Shown here: piece by piece, positions 36,050-46,295 of the stretch | Layout of the letters: every line of letters begins with the position of its first letter | Position numbering within the stretch: the first letter of the stretch is position 1 | The notes under the pieces: model-generated | What the model was told of the DNA's origin: nothing | Database searches by the model: none | The model's input: the letters and a program-made list of their open reading frames with translations, nothing else | Translations under genes and position numbers: made by a program | Assembly (NCBI RefSeq): GCF_000801105.2 | Contig: NC_079516.1 | Span: forward strand, 22,543,043-22,607,042 | Length of the DNA: 64,000 nt | Source: Raphanus sativus | Lineage: Eukaryota > Streptophyta > Magnoliopsida > Brassicales > Brassicaceae | Reading direction: 5' to 3'

Positions 36050-37405
36050 TGATAGTGCTCAAATTACCCTATAGAGCTTACTCTCTCAAATAAGAGGTTC
36101 AGCTGTAGTACTTAGGGATCAAATCACGAGGAGCTAGGGAACCAATTAAATCTAATCAATTAATCAATCCTAGGTGAAGTTGGTTTTAATGATGAAATGT
36201 AAATGACAATCCTAAAATGAGCAAGGTAGTTGCTCTTACTAACAATATGGTGGTTGTTTAAATGATAATGAAGAGTGGTAGACTTAGGGCTTTTTTTCAG
36301 GAATGGAGATTATAATATCTATAAATTCCTAACAAGTTGCTTGCATGATACTATAGAACTCAGCCGCTTAACTCTCAGTGATGTCTCACTGGTTAAATGA
36401 TCTAGATCTTTGGCCTCAACTGTCGTATGTTGACACAGAAAAAGAGTCGATCGATATCCTTTAGAGATATCGAGCGATACACCTTTCACAGCGCCGATCG
36501 ATTCACCTGTCGGGATATCGATCGACGACTTCTAGATATGCCTAGGAGCGAGCCGATAATGAACACTAGATCTCAAGGAGGGCGGTTATCTCTTCTCCAA
36601 GGAGACACTAGTTCAAACAGATAATTCAAGATATTAAAGATCATAGTGATCTATGCTCTAGTTAGCTACTCTAGAACAAGCTTAGGGTGCAATCTATTTG
36701 ATGAATATCACAACTTAGCAATTATAGTTTGGGGCTGATCCCACAAACCTATTTAAACCCTAGATCTAACAAGTAGACTACTCAGACATAGCTACGCAAT
36801 TCATAATAATAGATAGATAAAAGAATTGCATAGATAGAGAATAGAAAACAAATGGAGTTCACGAATCTCTCAATGATTTCTCCAATCTCTGAAAACATAT
36901 AAAACTCTAGTCTTTCTCTCACACTCTCTGCTTTGCCTCTCAAGATTTGTGCTTCTTAGACTTGTCAAAGCTTGCCGTCAAAAACACTTAGCAGGAATAT
37001 TTAAGCATTTCCATTAGGTTAAAAACTCATCAGGGGCAATCTCGTAATTTGGTGAATTCTTGGTGAAGTTGTCGGCTAAACATTTCGTCATCGATATCGA
37101 TCGACAACACAAGATGTGTATCGATAGATTATAATCTTCTAGTACGCGGATCTTCTCAGCTACATCGATCGACAACTCTGGATGAGTATCGATCGATTCT
37201 TATCACAATATTGACTTCCGACTTGGTCTTGAATTGTCAACTCGGGTGTATTATCTCTTGTACTCCAAAATGCTCCAAAAACATCACTTTATCATGAAAC
37301 GCTCCTGAACCTGAAAACATACCTAACAGGCTAGAAAACACATCAGTTATATAATAAAATACTAGTATACCATGGTAGAAAATGGGTGAAATCCATGGTA
37401 TATCA
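36050..37405 (-). repeat. 3' LTR of the 18-kb element
   Basis: Downstream LTR with respect to the minus-strand element, next to the purine tract. It contains a conserved block (about 36436-36545) with GAGTCGATCGATATCC, CCGATCGATTCACC and GGGATATCGATCGAC, and another near 37085-37200. An 8-bp length difference from the other LTR comes mainly from the stretch around 37175-37190. Confidence 0.95.
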
Positions 37406-37416
37406 ACTCCCCCAGA
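37406..37416 (-). promoter_or_regulatory. Polypurine tract of the 18-kb element
   Basis: Read on the minus strand this is TCTGGGGGAGT, directly before the 3' LTR. It is the expected plus-strand primer site of an LTR retrotransposon and fixes the orientation. Confidence 0.85.
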
Positions 37417-38765
37417 CTTACTCATTTGCTTGTCCTTAAGCAAAAACCAGTAGTCTTTGGAAAAGGTTTGAAAACAGTAGGGACACAAAATTCAAAATAT
37501 TGAATTCATCACTTTATGGGTTTGCAATTCATATCTAAACACCCTAATCACAGAAGTTCATTATGCATTATCCTATCTTAGCAACCAAATTCATCTAGTC
37601 CACAACTTAGCAAATCTTATCTGACATTCCCCTCTACTAACCTCATTTCTTAACATAAAATAAAAGTGCAGGCTTTACCTTGGGAGTATCGATCAAAAGA
37701 CACATGGATTCAACTCAAACAAGTATCTAAACACACAGGTAGTCTTCTCTGATCCCTTTCTCTCCTCATCTCTCTTCTCTGAATCTCTTATTAGTTTCAA
37801 TTTCAACAGGTTTCGATGCTACAAAGGTCATCTAGTCTATCTCATTGACATTTGCATTTGTAACTCATACATTTTGACAAAGTGTAGCGAATACTGGGGT
37901 CTCAGGTAATTTACCTATCCCTCGTTTCCACAATGTGTGATCATCCCTGAGATTTAGAATATTGGGGTCACAGGAGAAACTCATACCCCTCTGCCTCTCA
38001 AGAAATCATTTCAATCTTTTATAACATAAAACTTAGATCTTTGAGATGCCGAAGAGAGAGAAGGAAGGGAACCAGAAACACACATACTTTTTACCTTCCA
38101 GACTTGTAAGAGGATTCTGATCCAGTGATTTCCAAGCCCCAAGACAAGCAAATAAAGTCAGTATTAGTGTTGGAGGTCAGCTTTGGTTCCTTCAAATAAT
38201 CTCAGCTAGTGTATATAGGTGATAGGTTGATCCACTTTAGGATCTTTAGTACTATCTGTAATCAGTAAATCAAGAATGGTGCTAAAGAGTGGTTAGATAA
38301 TCAAATATAAATCTATATCAATGTCCCCATTTGGTACTTATGTGAAATTTTTTTTTGAAAACAAAAAAACCAAAATAAAAACACATATTAGTAAACTCCC
38401 CCAGACTTAAATTACACTGTCCCAGTGTAACACAGCCGGAGTGAAGTGAATAAATAAATCATAAAAACTGAATGTAACAAGATAGAACGACTAAACCTGA
38501 CCGATATGGTGTCGATCGATACGTAAGGATGTACGTCGATCGTTAGTAATGGTCGTGTGGTGTCGAGCAATGTGAATGGAATGTGTCGGTCGACAGAATC
38601 ATCATTCTACTTGGATCTTTTAAAAACTGAAAAAATCAAATGCGAAAAATAAAAGTAAAAATGTAAAAATAAATTAAAAGAAAATAAAAGAAAACCTAAT
38701 AGTGGGTTGCCTCCCACTCAGCGCTTTGTTATAGTCATTTAGCTTGACTTTGGTGGGTGTGTGAC
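37417..38765 (-). other. Non-coding 3' interior of the 18-kb element
   Basis: No ORF of note. A second purine-tract-like sequence (minus strand AAGTCTGGGGGAGTTTAC, about 38395-38412) precedes it by about 1 kb. TCGATCGAT words begin near 38514. Confidence 0.5.
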
Positions 38766-39743
38766 TCAAATGGTGCAGAAACTGCTGCTTATCAGACAAC
38801 AAGCATCAATTTCGTGTCTCCTCCTATCAAACCATGTGGCAATGAAGCTTCTTGTGGCATCATCACTTCTTAGCTGTTTCTTATCTATCTTGAGGACTGT
38901 ATCCGTGAGTTTCCTCAGGGTATTTTCAATAGATTTGATGCTGCAAACATTCCTGTGGATGGTGTTGTAGGAGTATTCTGACAATTCCCTCAGTTCATTC
39001 TGCATTGCATCGATCTTGTCATGAATCAACTGATCTCGGTCTGCCAAGGACTCATTGTCGATCGATGCTACAACATGTGTGTCCGTCGTTTCGTCGGGGA
39101 TAATGTCGGTCGATCCAGTATTAACTGTATCGATCGATTCTGAAAGCTGTCCTTGGTACTGTATAGCACGTATCTCGTTCTTCAGCTGACGAGTAGTTCT
39201 GCATAGGCTGTTCACTCGTTTGTTGACAGTGTCGTCAATTTCATCACTTCTTCCGTTGAGTCTCTCCTCCATAGCATCCATAGCTTTGTATAGCTCATGT
39301 TTGATCTGATCAACTTCTGCTGATGTGCATGCTCTCTTCGCTGGTGGTTGCTCGATGTCGATCGATATGGATCTAGGCCTGTCGATCGATGTCGCGTTTC
39401 TGTCATGAAGACCAATATGATCTTGAACTATGCCAATGTCTTGTTGCAACTCGTTCAACAGTTGTGACAGTGTATCCAGGTATCGCATGATAGGTGAACT
39501 GAAGTGATCGTGACTTTCCTCGTATGATTTCATCATATCCTCCATTGCTGCGAACCTTGTGTCGATCGATGGTGAAGAGTTTGTGTCGATCGACAGAACA
39601 GTAGCATTCTGAGCCTGACCTTTCTCGCGAATTGTTGCCAACTCTTTCTGTAGAAGATCAATCCTCTTGCTTAACCATTCGACATTGTTGTTGAGAGGGC
39701 TATAAACGTCTCCAATCGTGTATTGATGTAAGCAATCTCCCAT
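38766..39743 (-). pseudogene. Coiled-coil Ser-Ile-Asp-rich ORF of the 18-kb element (C-terminal part)
   Basis: 325-codon frame with heptad-like Leu/Ile spacing (for example NNNVEWLSKRIDLLQKELAT and IENTLRKLTDTVLKIDKKQL) and repeated Ser-Ile-Asp triplets (LSIDTNSSPSID, TSIDRPRSISID, SIDNES). Nearly every triplet is written TCG ATC GAT/C. No known enzymatic motif. It sits where pol would be expected. It is probably the continuation of the 41039-39753 frame after a frameshift near 39745; I infer this from matching composition. Function unknown. Confidence 0.6.
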
Positions 39744-39752
39744 TCATCTCGT

Positions 39753-41039
39753 TTAGGTGATGAACATTCTGGTTGGTCTGTCGATGTAGTCTTGCCGATG
39801 TCGATCGATGGTATAGGTTCTGTCGATCGATACTTGTGGCGTAGCTTCCTTCTCAAGCATGGTTCTAATGCTCTCAATCTCCATTCTTAGTACCGCCATG
39901 TCACTTTGGAGAGCTTCATAGCTGCTATCCAAAGGCTGGAAAGTATCTTCCACCAATGTGTGAAAATATGCCTCAAAGTGTGCCTGAGCTCTCCATACAT
40001 CAGTCACCATATCATTTATCTCCTCTCTACTATAGGGTACTGGTGGTGCTCTGTATGCATGGTAAGGGCGTGTGTGTTCTGGAAGGCGTAAGCAATCTTT
40101 GTGAAAAAGAGATGCTCTCTCCAGTATTCTCCTTATGTGCTCCTTCGTGACAGGGATGATTTCACCATCAACTCCTCTAGCATGTCCAAACTCATCTCTG
40201 TGGACACCAAATTTGTCCTTCGCTTCCCATTTGAATCTTCTAGATCCGTTGGAAACAAAGGCACGTCGCCCAAACTCCAAACGCCTGTCGGGCGATCTGA
40301 CTCTTGCTCTGTCGATCGATCTGGGTAACTCGCCGTCGATCGATGGTGATGAAACGATATCGATCGATGGTGAACTCCTAGGTTTACCGAAACTTTGAGG
40401 AGCTTTATCCTCTCTCGTGGTGACGTGGTGGTCGTCTTGGACGTGAGCTAGGATGTCTGGATGGCCACGTTGCTGTGTGAACAGGTTTTCTGGTTCTTTG
40501 GCAACTTGAACGATGTCTGCTATGTCTTCTCTGGTTATGTGCAGAACTCTTTCATCCATTTCTCTTGCAAAGCCATATGTGTCCTTGAAAATACCAAATT
40601 CATCAGGTGTTAGTGAAACATTCCTGATATCATATGGATCATGAAATTGAGATTGAACTCTGGTAAGGGCATCAATCGATGGTGCAGTGGTGGTGGCGAT
40701 CGATGGTGATCGTCTAGCTGCAGGGTTGGATCGATTGTTCTTGATGTTGCAGTCCTCCATGGTTATGTTGCTAGTTGCTGGAAGATGCTGGGTATAAGTT
40801 GTTGAGGTTTGAATTTTCGTGGCTGGTGTTGACAACCTTATATACCCATCTGTTGTCCTAATCGGTGAAATTCTGATTTTGTCCTTTAAGTCGTCTAGGT
40901 CAATATCGATCGATGTGATGCTGACGATATCGATCGATGGACGATGTCGTTTTGTTGGGTGAAGTAGATAATCAATCGATGGTGGACGGTGGATGTCGAT
41001 CGATTTGGGGAAACGATTTGCAAATCTATCATTCTCCAT
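39753..41039 (-). pseudogene. Ser-Ile-Asp-rich ORF of the 18-kb element (428 codons)
   Basis: Open frame rich in Ser-Ile-Asp (SIDIHRPPSID, RPSIDIVSITSIDID, RSPSIA, SSPSIDIVSSPSID), encoded mostly by TCGATCGAT. Two similar internal modules are visible: DEFGIFKDTYGFAREMDERV followed by HITREDIADIV, and DKFGVHRDEFGHARGVDGEI followed by PVTKEHIRRIL. These look like an ancient duplication of about 40 residues. The end contains a predicted helical segment (LQSDMAVLRMEIESIRTML). No catalytic domain is recognised. The frame starts inside a longer open stretch that continues upstream toward the protease, so the true start is unknown. Confidence 0.65.
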
Positions 41040-41291
41040 GTAGTTTTTCCAAGCTCTTTCTTCCCAATAATCTTCGTCAAATTCCTCAATGTAGTTTCCA
41101 CTGTGAGAAGATCTTGCTATATCTACTGCAAAACTCTCATGAAATCCGCTATATGCCCAACTTCTTACTGAGTAATCATCTTCTTTGCTGTTGGATTGGA
41201 TGGCGAAATTTAGGTAGCAATGATCTGGTAGATCGAGTTCATCATCTGGTGTGCCTCTGTCGATCGATAATCCATGGTTGGTGTCGATCTC

Positions 41292-41800
41292 TTATGACTC
41301 GCTGGTGTCGATCAATGATGTAGAGAGGTTGTCGATCGATCCCGAGTATTCTGTCTCATACTCTACCTCACAATGACAAACTGCAATGATACCAAGATCA
41401 TCTTCTTTTTCCACGGTTTTGGCTGGTGGTTTGCCAAGTTTGACAGGGTCGTAGTGGATATCTGGATCTATCATAGTCAAGCACATCCTATTGGTGTTCA
41501 TGTCACATATAGCTCCTACTGTAGCCATAAATGCTCTTCCAAGTAAAAGGGAAGAGTTCCAATTTAACTTGATGTCTAAGACATGAAAATCCACAGGGAC
41601 AATTGCATTACCAATCTGCACTTCCAGGTCTCTGATCAAGCCTCCAGAATTTTTTGAGTGTAGTCCACAAATGTGAAGATCTCTGGTGAAGGCTCTACTT
41701 TCAGACCCAGATGGCTGCCATAACCTTTGGTAAGATGCTGACTGAAGAACCAGTGTCACATAGTGCATGAGGAAACTCAATCCCTTGTACTACACATGGT
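41292..41800 (-). pseudogene. Retropepsin-like protease of the 18-kb element, frameshifted
   Basis: Just upstream in one frame the minus strand reads FPHALCDTGSSVSILPKVMA, the DTG active site of a plant Gypsy/Athila protease. About 60 nt later the reading must change frame to continue in VQIGNAIVPVDFHVLDIKLN and WNSSLLLGRAFMATVGAICD, the flap and ALGR-like C-terminal part. The frameshift lies near 41715-41725. In Athila-like elements RT follows within a few hundred bases; here it does not. Confidence 0.8.
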
Positions 41801-42878
41801 ATTGCAAACTTCCGAGGACACTCTTCTTCTTCAATGTGATCATTTTCCTCATATATTCTCTGACATTGTCAAACATTCTCCTAATGTCATTTTCAGTTTT
41901 CCTTGTTTCTCTGAAGAATATCCACAATTTACTTGTGAAGTAAACCTCCTCAAAGGGTTTCTCTAGTGGGATTCTGATAACTCTCTTAGTGAAACCATCA
42001 ATCTCCTTCTCATTAGCTTCCCTCTTAAGGTTCTTAGGAGTTTTCTCCTTCCTACTCCTTAACATTCTTCCTTCAGTTCCCTCTGATGTTGGTGTAGTGT
42101 CTGAAGGTTTACTAGTAGTCTTTGCAGGGTTAGCTTGTGGTTTCAGTGTGGGTCGGAGTGCATTGATTCGGTTGCTGTCAATCGATGGTAGTTGCACTCG
42201 GTATGTGAGAGGTGCGTGTCGATCGATAGGTGGAGAAAAGGGTCGATCGATGCGTGTCTCATCTTTGTGTCGATCGATGAGTGGCTCGTCTCGTCGGTCG
42301 ATATCTTCGTAGGTGGGGGTGGGTGGATGAGGATGCGAAGCCGTGAATTCAGCATGTGTCAAGATCCTAACCGCGTTGCAATCTGCAGTCGTATCTGGAA
42401 ATGACATCGTTGGTGTCGATCGATGTGGACTAGTTGGTGTCGATCGACACCATTGTGATCCTCCGAAACTTAGTGAACTTTTCACTTCAAAGTCTCCTTC
42501 TTGTAGCTTCTCATGCTTCACCACTTGCCAGAAATCATCATCTATAATGACATTCACGTGGTCTTTCATGCTTCCTTCTCCTACTTTCTTAGAAGTTCCA
42601 ATTCTCCTGATAGAGTCTTCAGTTTGGACAATTTGTGTCTCAAGCTTCCTAACTTGAGTACAAATGGTGTATATCCTTGTGTTCAGATTGTTGAAGACAT
42701 AGTCAATCTTTCCATTGAAATCCACTGTAAGCTTCTGCTGTCCTTCAAGAACTCTATCAATCATGGCATCAAACTTACTCTCCTGGGTGGGTGGTGGTGG
42801 GTTTTGGTAAGCTGGGTTGCCGTAGTTCCTGGTGTTGGTGAAGGGTTTCTGATACTGTGAACTCTGGTTGTAGTTACT
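41790..42878 (-). pseudogene. Gag C-terminal / linker region of the 18-kb element
   Basis: A 324-codon frame (42764-41790) with MIDRVLEGQQKLTVDFNGKI (coiled-coil tail typical of Athila-like gag), then a Pro/Ser-rich linker with TCGATCGAT-encoded Ser-Ile-Asp or Ile-Asp-Arg repeats, then EGRMLRSRKEKTPKNLKREA and FTKRVIRIPLEKPFEEVYFT-type sequence leading to the protease. The upstream part is separated by a hAT-type insertion at 42887. Confidence 0.7.
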
Positions 42879-42886
42879 CTTCTGAC
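42879..42886 (+). repeat. 8-bp target-site duplication of the hAT MITE, left copy
   Basis: CTTCTGAC here and at 43668-43675, immediately outside CAATG...CACTG ends. Confidence 0.9.
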
Positions 42887-43667
42887 CAATGTTTTGAAAA
42901 CCGACCTGGACACTGAACCGGACTACTTACCGGGTCACTGGGTCATTGGGTCGACCGCGGGTGAACCGCAGGTCAACCACGGGTTAAGAAATAAATTAAC
43001 TTTATTATATAATAATATATTAGTTATGAAAATAAAATATAGAAACTAAAGTTAATATTTTCTAAATGTTTTTTTAAAACATAAAATAGTAATTTCGATA
43101 TGTATATATTTTATGTTTAAAAATATTTAGAAAATACTTAACTTTACCTTTTTATATTTTTATTTTCATTTGATATAAAAACTATCAAAAAATAGCTTAG
43201 ACTATTTAAGTTAGAAACATGTAAAACAAAAAAAAAATTGTTAATCGACAAAGAATAGAGTTGTAACTTAGAACTTAGAATAGATTTTACTACAGATTTA
43301 TAATAAACAAAATAATCAAAAAGAAAAAAAGGAAGAAGAAACAGAAGATACAGAGTCGGTAGAGGCTAGCAAACGGAAAAGAACGATGGAAAAAAACCCG
43401 AAAGAAACCTAATTTTTAAAGAGAAATTTAGAATATAAAAGAGAATCTAAAAAATAATTAAAAGTTTTAGAAAATCTGAAAATGTAAATGTTATCTATTG
43501 GTTCAACCAGTGGTTCAACTGGTACCGGATTTCGGGGTTTAGTGGGTTTTTACGGGTTTTTGCGGGTTTTTAAATTTTGAGTTTTTCACAAAATCCGAAC
43601 CGGATTTATCTCAGATCACCGGGTTTACCGGTTCAACCGCGGGTCCGGGTCGGGTTTCAAAACACTG
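42887..43667. mobile_element. hAT-type MITE, 781 bp
   Basis: The terminal inverted repeats CAATGTTTTGAAAACCGACC (left) and CAGTGTTTTGAAACCCGACC (right, opposite strand) match at 18 of 20 positions. The element is bounded by an exact 8-bp duplication CTTCTGAC. CA(G/A)TG ends and 8-bp duplications are hallmarks of the hAT superfamily. Sub-terminal GGGTC/ACCGGG-rich stretches also pair. There is no transposase ORF. It splits the gag of the 18-kb element. Confidence 0.92.
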
Positions 43668-43675
43668 CTTCTGAC

Positions 43676-43867
43676 CATTGCCAAAAAAGTTTTTGTTTCC
43701 ACTCTGGTTTCCATATTTCTGAAATCCAGTACCTCCAATGTAGTTCACATCTTCCTCTGTATCATCTTCTCTAGCCTCTCCTTCTTCAGCTGAGCAGACT
43801 GGCTGCTCCCAGAAATGCATGTAAAGCATCTATCTTAGCTCTGACTTCATTCATCTGGTTCTCCAGG
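43676..43867 (-). pseudogene. Gag segment between the hAT MITE and the solo LTR
   Basis: The minus-strand frame reads an acidic stretch (EEGEAREDDTEEDVNYIGG) and a Gly/Asn/Phe-rich tail (FQKYGNQSGNKNFFGNGQK). This is the usual Gln/Asn-rich section of Athila-like gag, and it continues in sense across both inserts. Confidence 0.75.
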
Positions 43868-43872
43868 ATGGC
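43868..43872 (+). repeat. Solo-LTR target-site duplication, left copy (ATGGC)
   Basis: ATGGC precedes TGATATCACTC and recurs at 45345-45349 after TATATCA. Confidence 0.93.
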
Positions 43873-45344
43873 TGATATCACTCAAATTACCCTAAGGAGT
43901 GAATTACTCTCATCAAAAGAGGTCAAGTTGTAATACTTAGGGTTCGAATCCACAAGGAGCTAAGGCACACACTAGATCTAATAGTTATGATTAAGGTAGG
44001 CTAACAGTAAATAAATTATAAAGCAGTAAATGAATATGGTAAAGCAGTAAATGAAATAATAAATATATTAAATAGCAAGGGCGAACAAGATAGTTGTTCT
44101 TATAAAACTAAGGTAGTTGATGGAAGGATGGTTGCTAGATCTAGGGCTTCCATTCAGGTATTGGGGATTATAATATCTATAAATGCCTAACAAGTTGCTT
44201 GCATGATACTATAGATCTCAGCCGCTTAACATATGTGATAAATCACTGGTTAAATTATCTAGATCTCTGGCCACACCTTTCGCATGATGACACAGAAAAA
44301 GAGTCGATCGATATCCTTTTGAGATATCGAGCGATACACCTTTCGCAGCGCCGATCGATTCACCTGTCGGGATATCGATCGACGGCTTCTAGATCTGCCT
44401 AGGCGCGAGCCGAATATGACCACAAGGTCTCAAGAAGGAACTGTCGTTCTTCTCAACGGGAGACAGGCAAGCTCAAATGGATAATTCAAGATAATCAAAG
44501 ATCCTAGTGATCTATGTTCTAGTTAGCTAATCTAGAACAAGCATTGAGTTCAATCCATTTGATGAATATCACAACTTAGCAAGTATAGTTTGGGGCTAAT
44601 CCCACAAACCTATCTGAACCATAGATCTAACAGGTGGATCTATTCAGACATGAAGTTTGTCACAGAAATCATAGATGAATAGATGAAAATGCAATAGATA
44701 AAATAAACCAAAAGCAAAGGAGTTCCAGGAGGACTCTCTAGGAGTTCCTCCCTTCTCTCCTAAGAGAAACAATGAAAGCGTAAAATAAAATCTGAAGCGT
44801 CTAAAGCGTAGCCGTCAACAATGGCTTAGAAATAACATAAATAGGGTTTCTGGTCGTCAGGGGTATTTTGGTAACTTTGTGATGACTCCTGGGCTCCAGT
44901 CGGTCATGAAATATACTCAGCCCACATTCTGATATCCCTGTCGATCGACATGCAGTGTGTTGCATCGATCGACATACAATCCTCTTCTCGACAGCCTTCT
45001 CTCGCGAGGCAGACTGACCACTCTTCAGTAAATCGGGCGTAACTTCCGCTACAGGATGTGGATTGACCTCAAACCGGTGGAATTGGAAAGCTAACTCAAC
45101 GCTCTATCTTGTGTCAAAATATGGGCTAAATCAAACGGTGGGAAGATCTCCATCGAGAGCTAAACCTCTGAAGCGTCTGTGCAGTCTTGCACTGTGAAAG
45201 ACTCCAAAAAACACCAAAATCACCATATATCTCCAAATCGTCCCTGAACATGTAAATACTCTAAATATACTCCAATACATAATAAATAGTATATAAAATA
45301 CTTATATAACATGGATAAAAATGGGTAAAATCCATGGTATATCA
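43873..45344 (-). repeat. Solo LTR (1,472 bp) of a related Athila-like family
   Basis: TGATATCACTC...GGTATATCA framed by ATGGC duplications, with no internal region. It shares with the LTRs of the host element a conserved block containing GAGTCGATCGATATCC, CGATCGATTCACCTGTCGGG and ATATCGATCGACGG (44304-44390). The rest is clearly diverged, so it belongs to a sister family. Solo LTRs arise by recombination between the two LTRs of a full copy. Orientation is inferred from alignment with the host element's LTRs. Confidence 0.92.
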
Positions 45345-45349
45345 ATGGC

Positions 45350-46290
45350 TGCAACCGATTTCTTCTTGTCAGAGTCAGTGTTCTTAGTGCTGCTGCTGTT
45401 GGGTAGGTTCTCAATAAGTCTCACAGCCTCTATTGTATTCCTGGTGTTGAAGTTCTCCTTGCTATCAGTATCAAGAGCCATCTGATACATCAAGGCGATA
45501 CCTCTGTAGAAAGTGCTTAGCAGCTGCACTTCATTGAATCCATGGTGTGGACAGTCTCGCTGGAAGAACTTAAATCTGATCCACGCGTCTTTAAAAGTCT
45601 CACCAGGCTTTTGCGTGAAAGTGGCGATTTTGCTCCTTAAGTCTTCAGCACGTGCCTCATCAAAGAAATTACGCAGGAAGGCGTTTTTGATGTCGGTCCA
45701 GGATGTCAGTGATCCTGTAGGTAGCTGCTTGAGCCAGTGTGAAGCTTCTCCAATCAGTGAGTATTTGAAGAGCTTGCAGAGTAGGTAGTCCTCAGGGACT
45801 CCATCCATACAAATAGCAGCTATAAGATCCTCAAACCTCTCCAGATGGTCCATAGGATGCTCGTGTGATAACCTAGAGTAAGGTATCTGTGACACGAGAG
45901 AGTAGTACTGAGGCTTGAGCTCGAAGTTCGGCTTCTGGATCTCTGGAAGTCGAATAGCTGATCTGTTGGTGTAGTACTCATCAGGACGATTGTAGTCTTC
46001 CCACGATCGTGTTTGAGCTTCTCCTGTAACCTCAGCTTCTGGCTCAGGGATTATGTTTTCTTGTGCATCTAGCTTCTGACCTGTTGCATTACGCAGATGA
46101 CCATCTTGGTCATACAGGTTTCCATTATCGCCCTGCGTGAGAATAACAATTGCAACCATGCCTCGGGGTTAGTATCGATCGATGTATGGTGGGTAGTTTC
46201 GAATGATGTAGATCGGCGAACGGTATCGGTCGACGGTGCTGTCTGAGTGTCGGTCGACGGTTGAACGTGAATATCAGTCGACGGTACTGC
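45350..46290 (-). pseudogene. Gag core domain of the 18-kb element
   Basis: The minus-strand frame 46159-45345 contains the retrotransposon gag core: HEHPMDHLERFEDLIAAICM, LCKLFKYSLIGEASHWLKQL, SWTDIKNAFLRNFFDEARAE, FTQKPGETFKDAWIRFKFFQ and CPHHGF. These match Athila-type capsid proteins. Just upstream (46290-46165) Ser-Thr-Asp and Ser-Ile-Asp repeats are read in a different phase, so a frameshift lies near 46160. The frame is interrupted at its C-terminal side by the solo LTR. Confidence 0.85.
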
Positions 46291-46295
46291 GGTTC
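46291..46295 (+). repeat. Target-site duplication of the young LTR element, left copy (GGTTC)
   Basis: GGTTC precedes TGATGCGGCC and recurs at 52473-52477 after CTGTATCA. Confidence 0.95.

Noticed and set aside
36427..36624. 65-codon frame repeated in all three Athila-like LTRs (36427, 44199, 53074)
   Set aside because: Its ends differ between the LTRs, it has no domain, and conservation is better explained by a regulatory DNA block.
41790..42764. Envelope-like ORF in the 18-kb element
   Set aside because: No signal peptide, transmembrane segment or glycoprotein features; position before the protease and coiled-coil start identify it as gag C-terminus.
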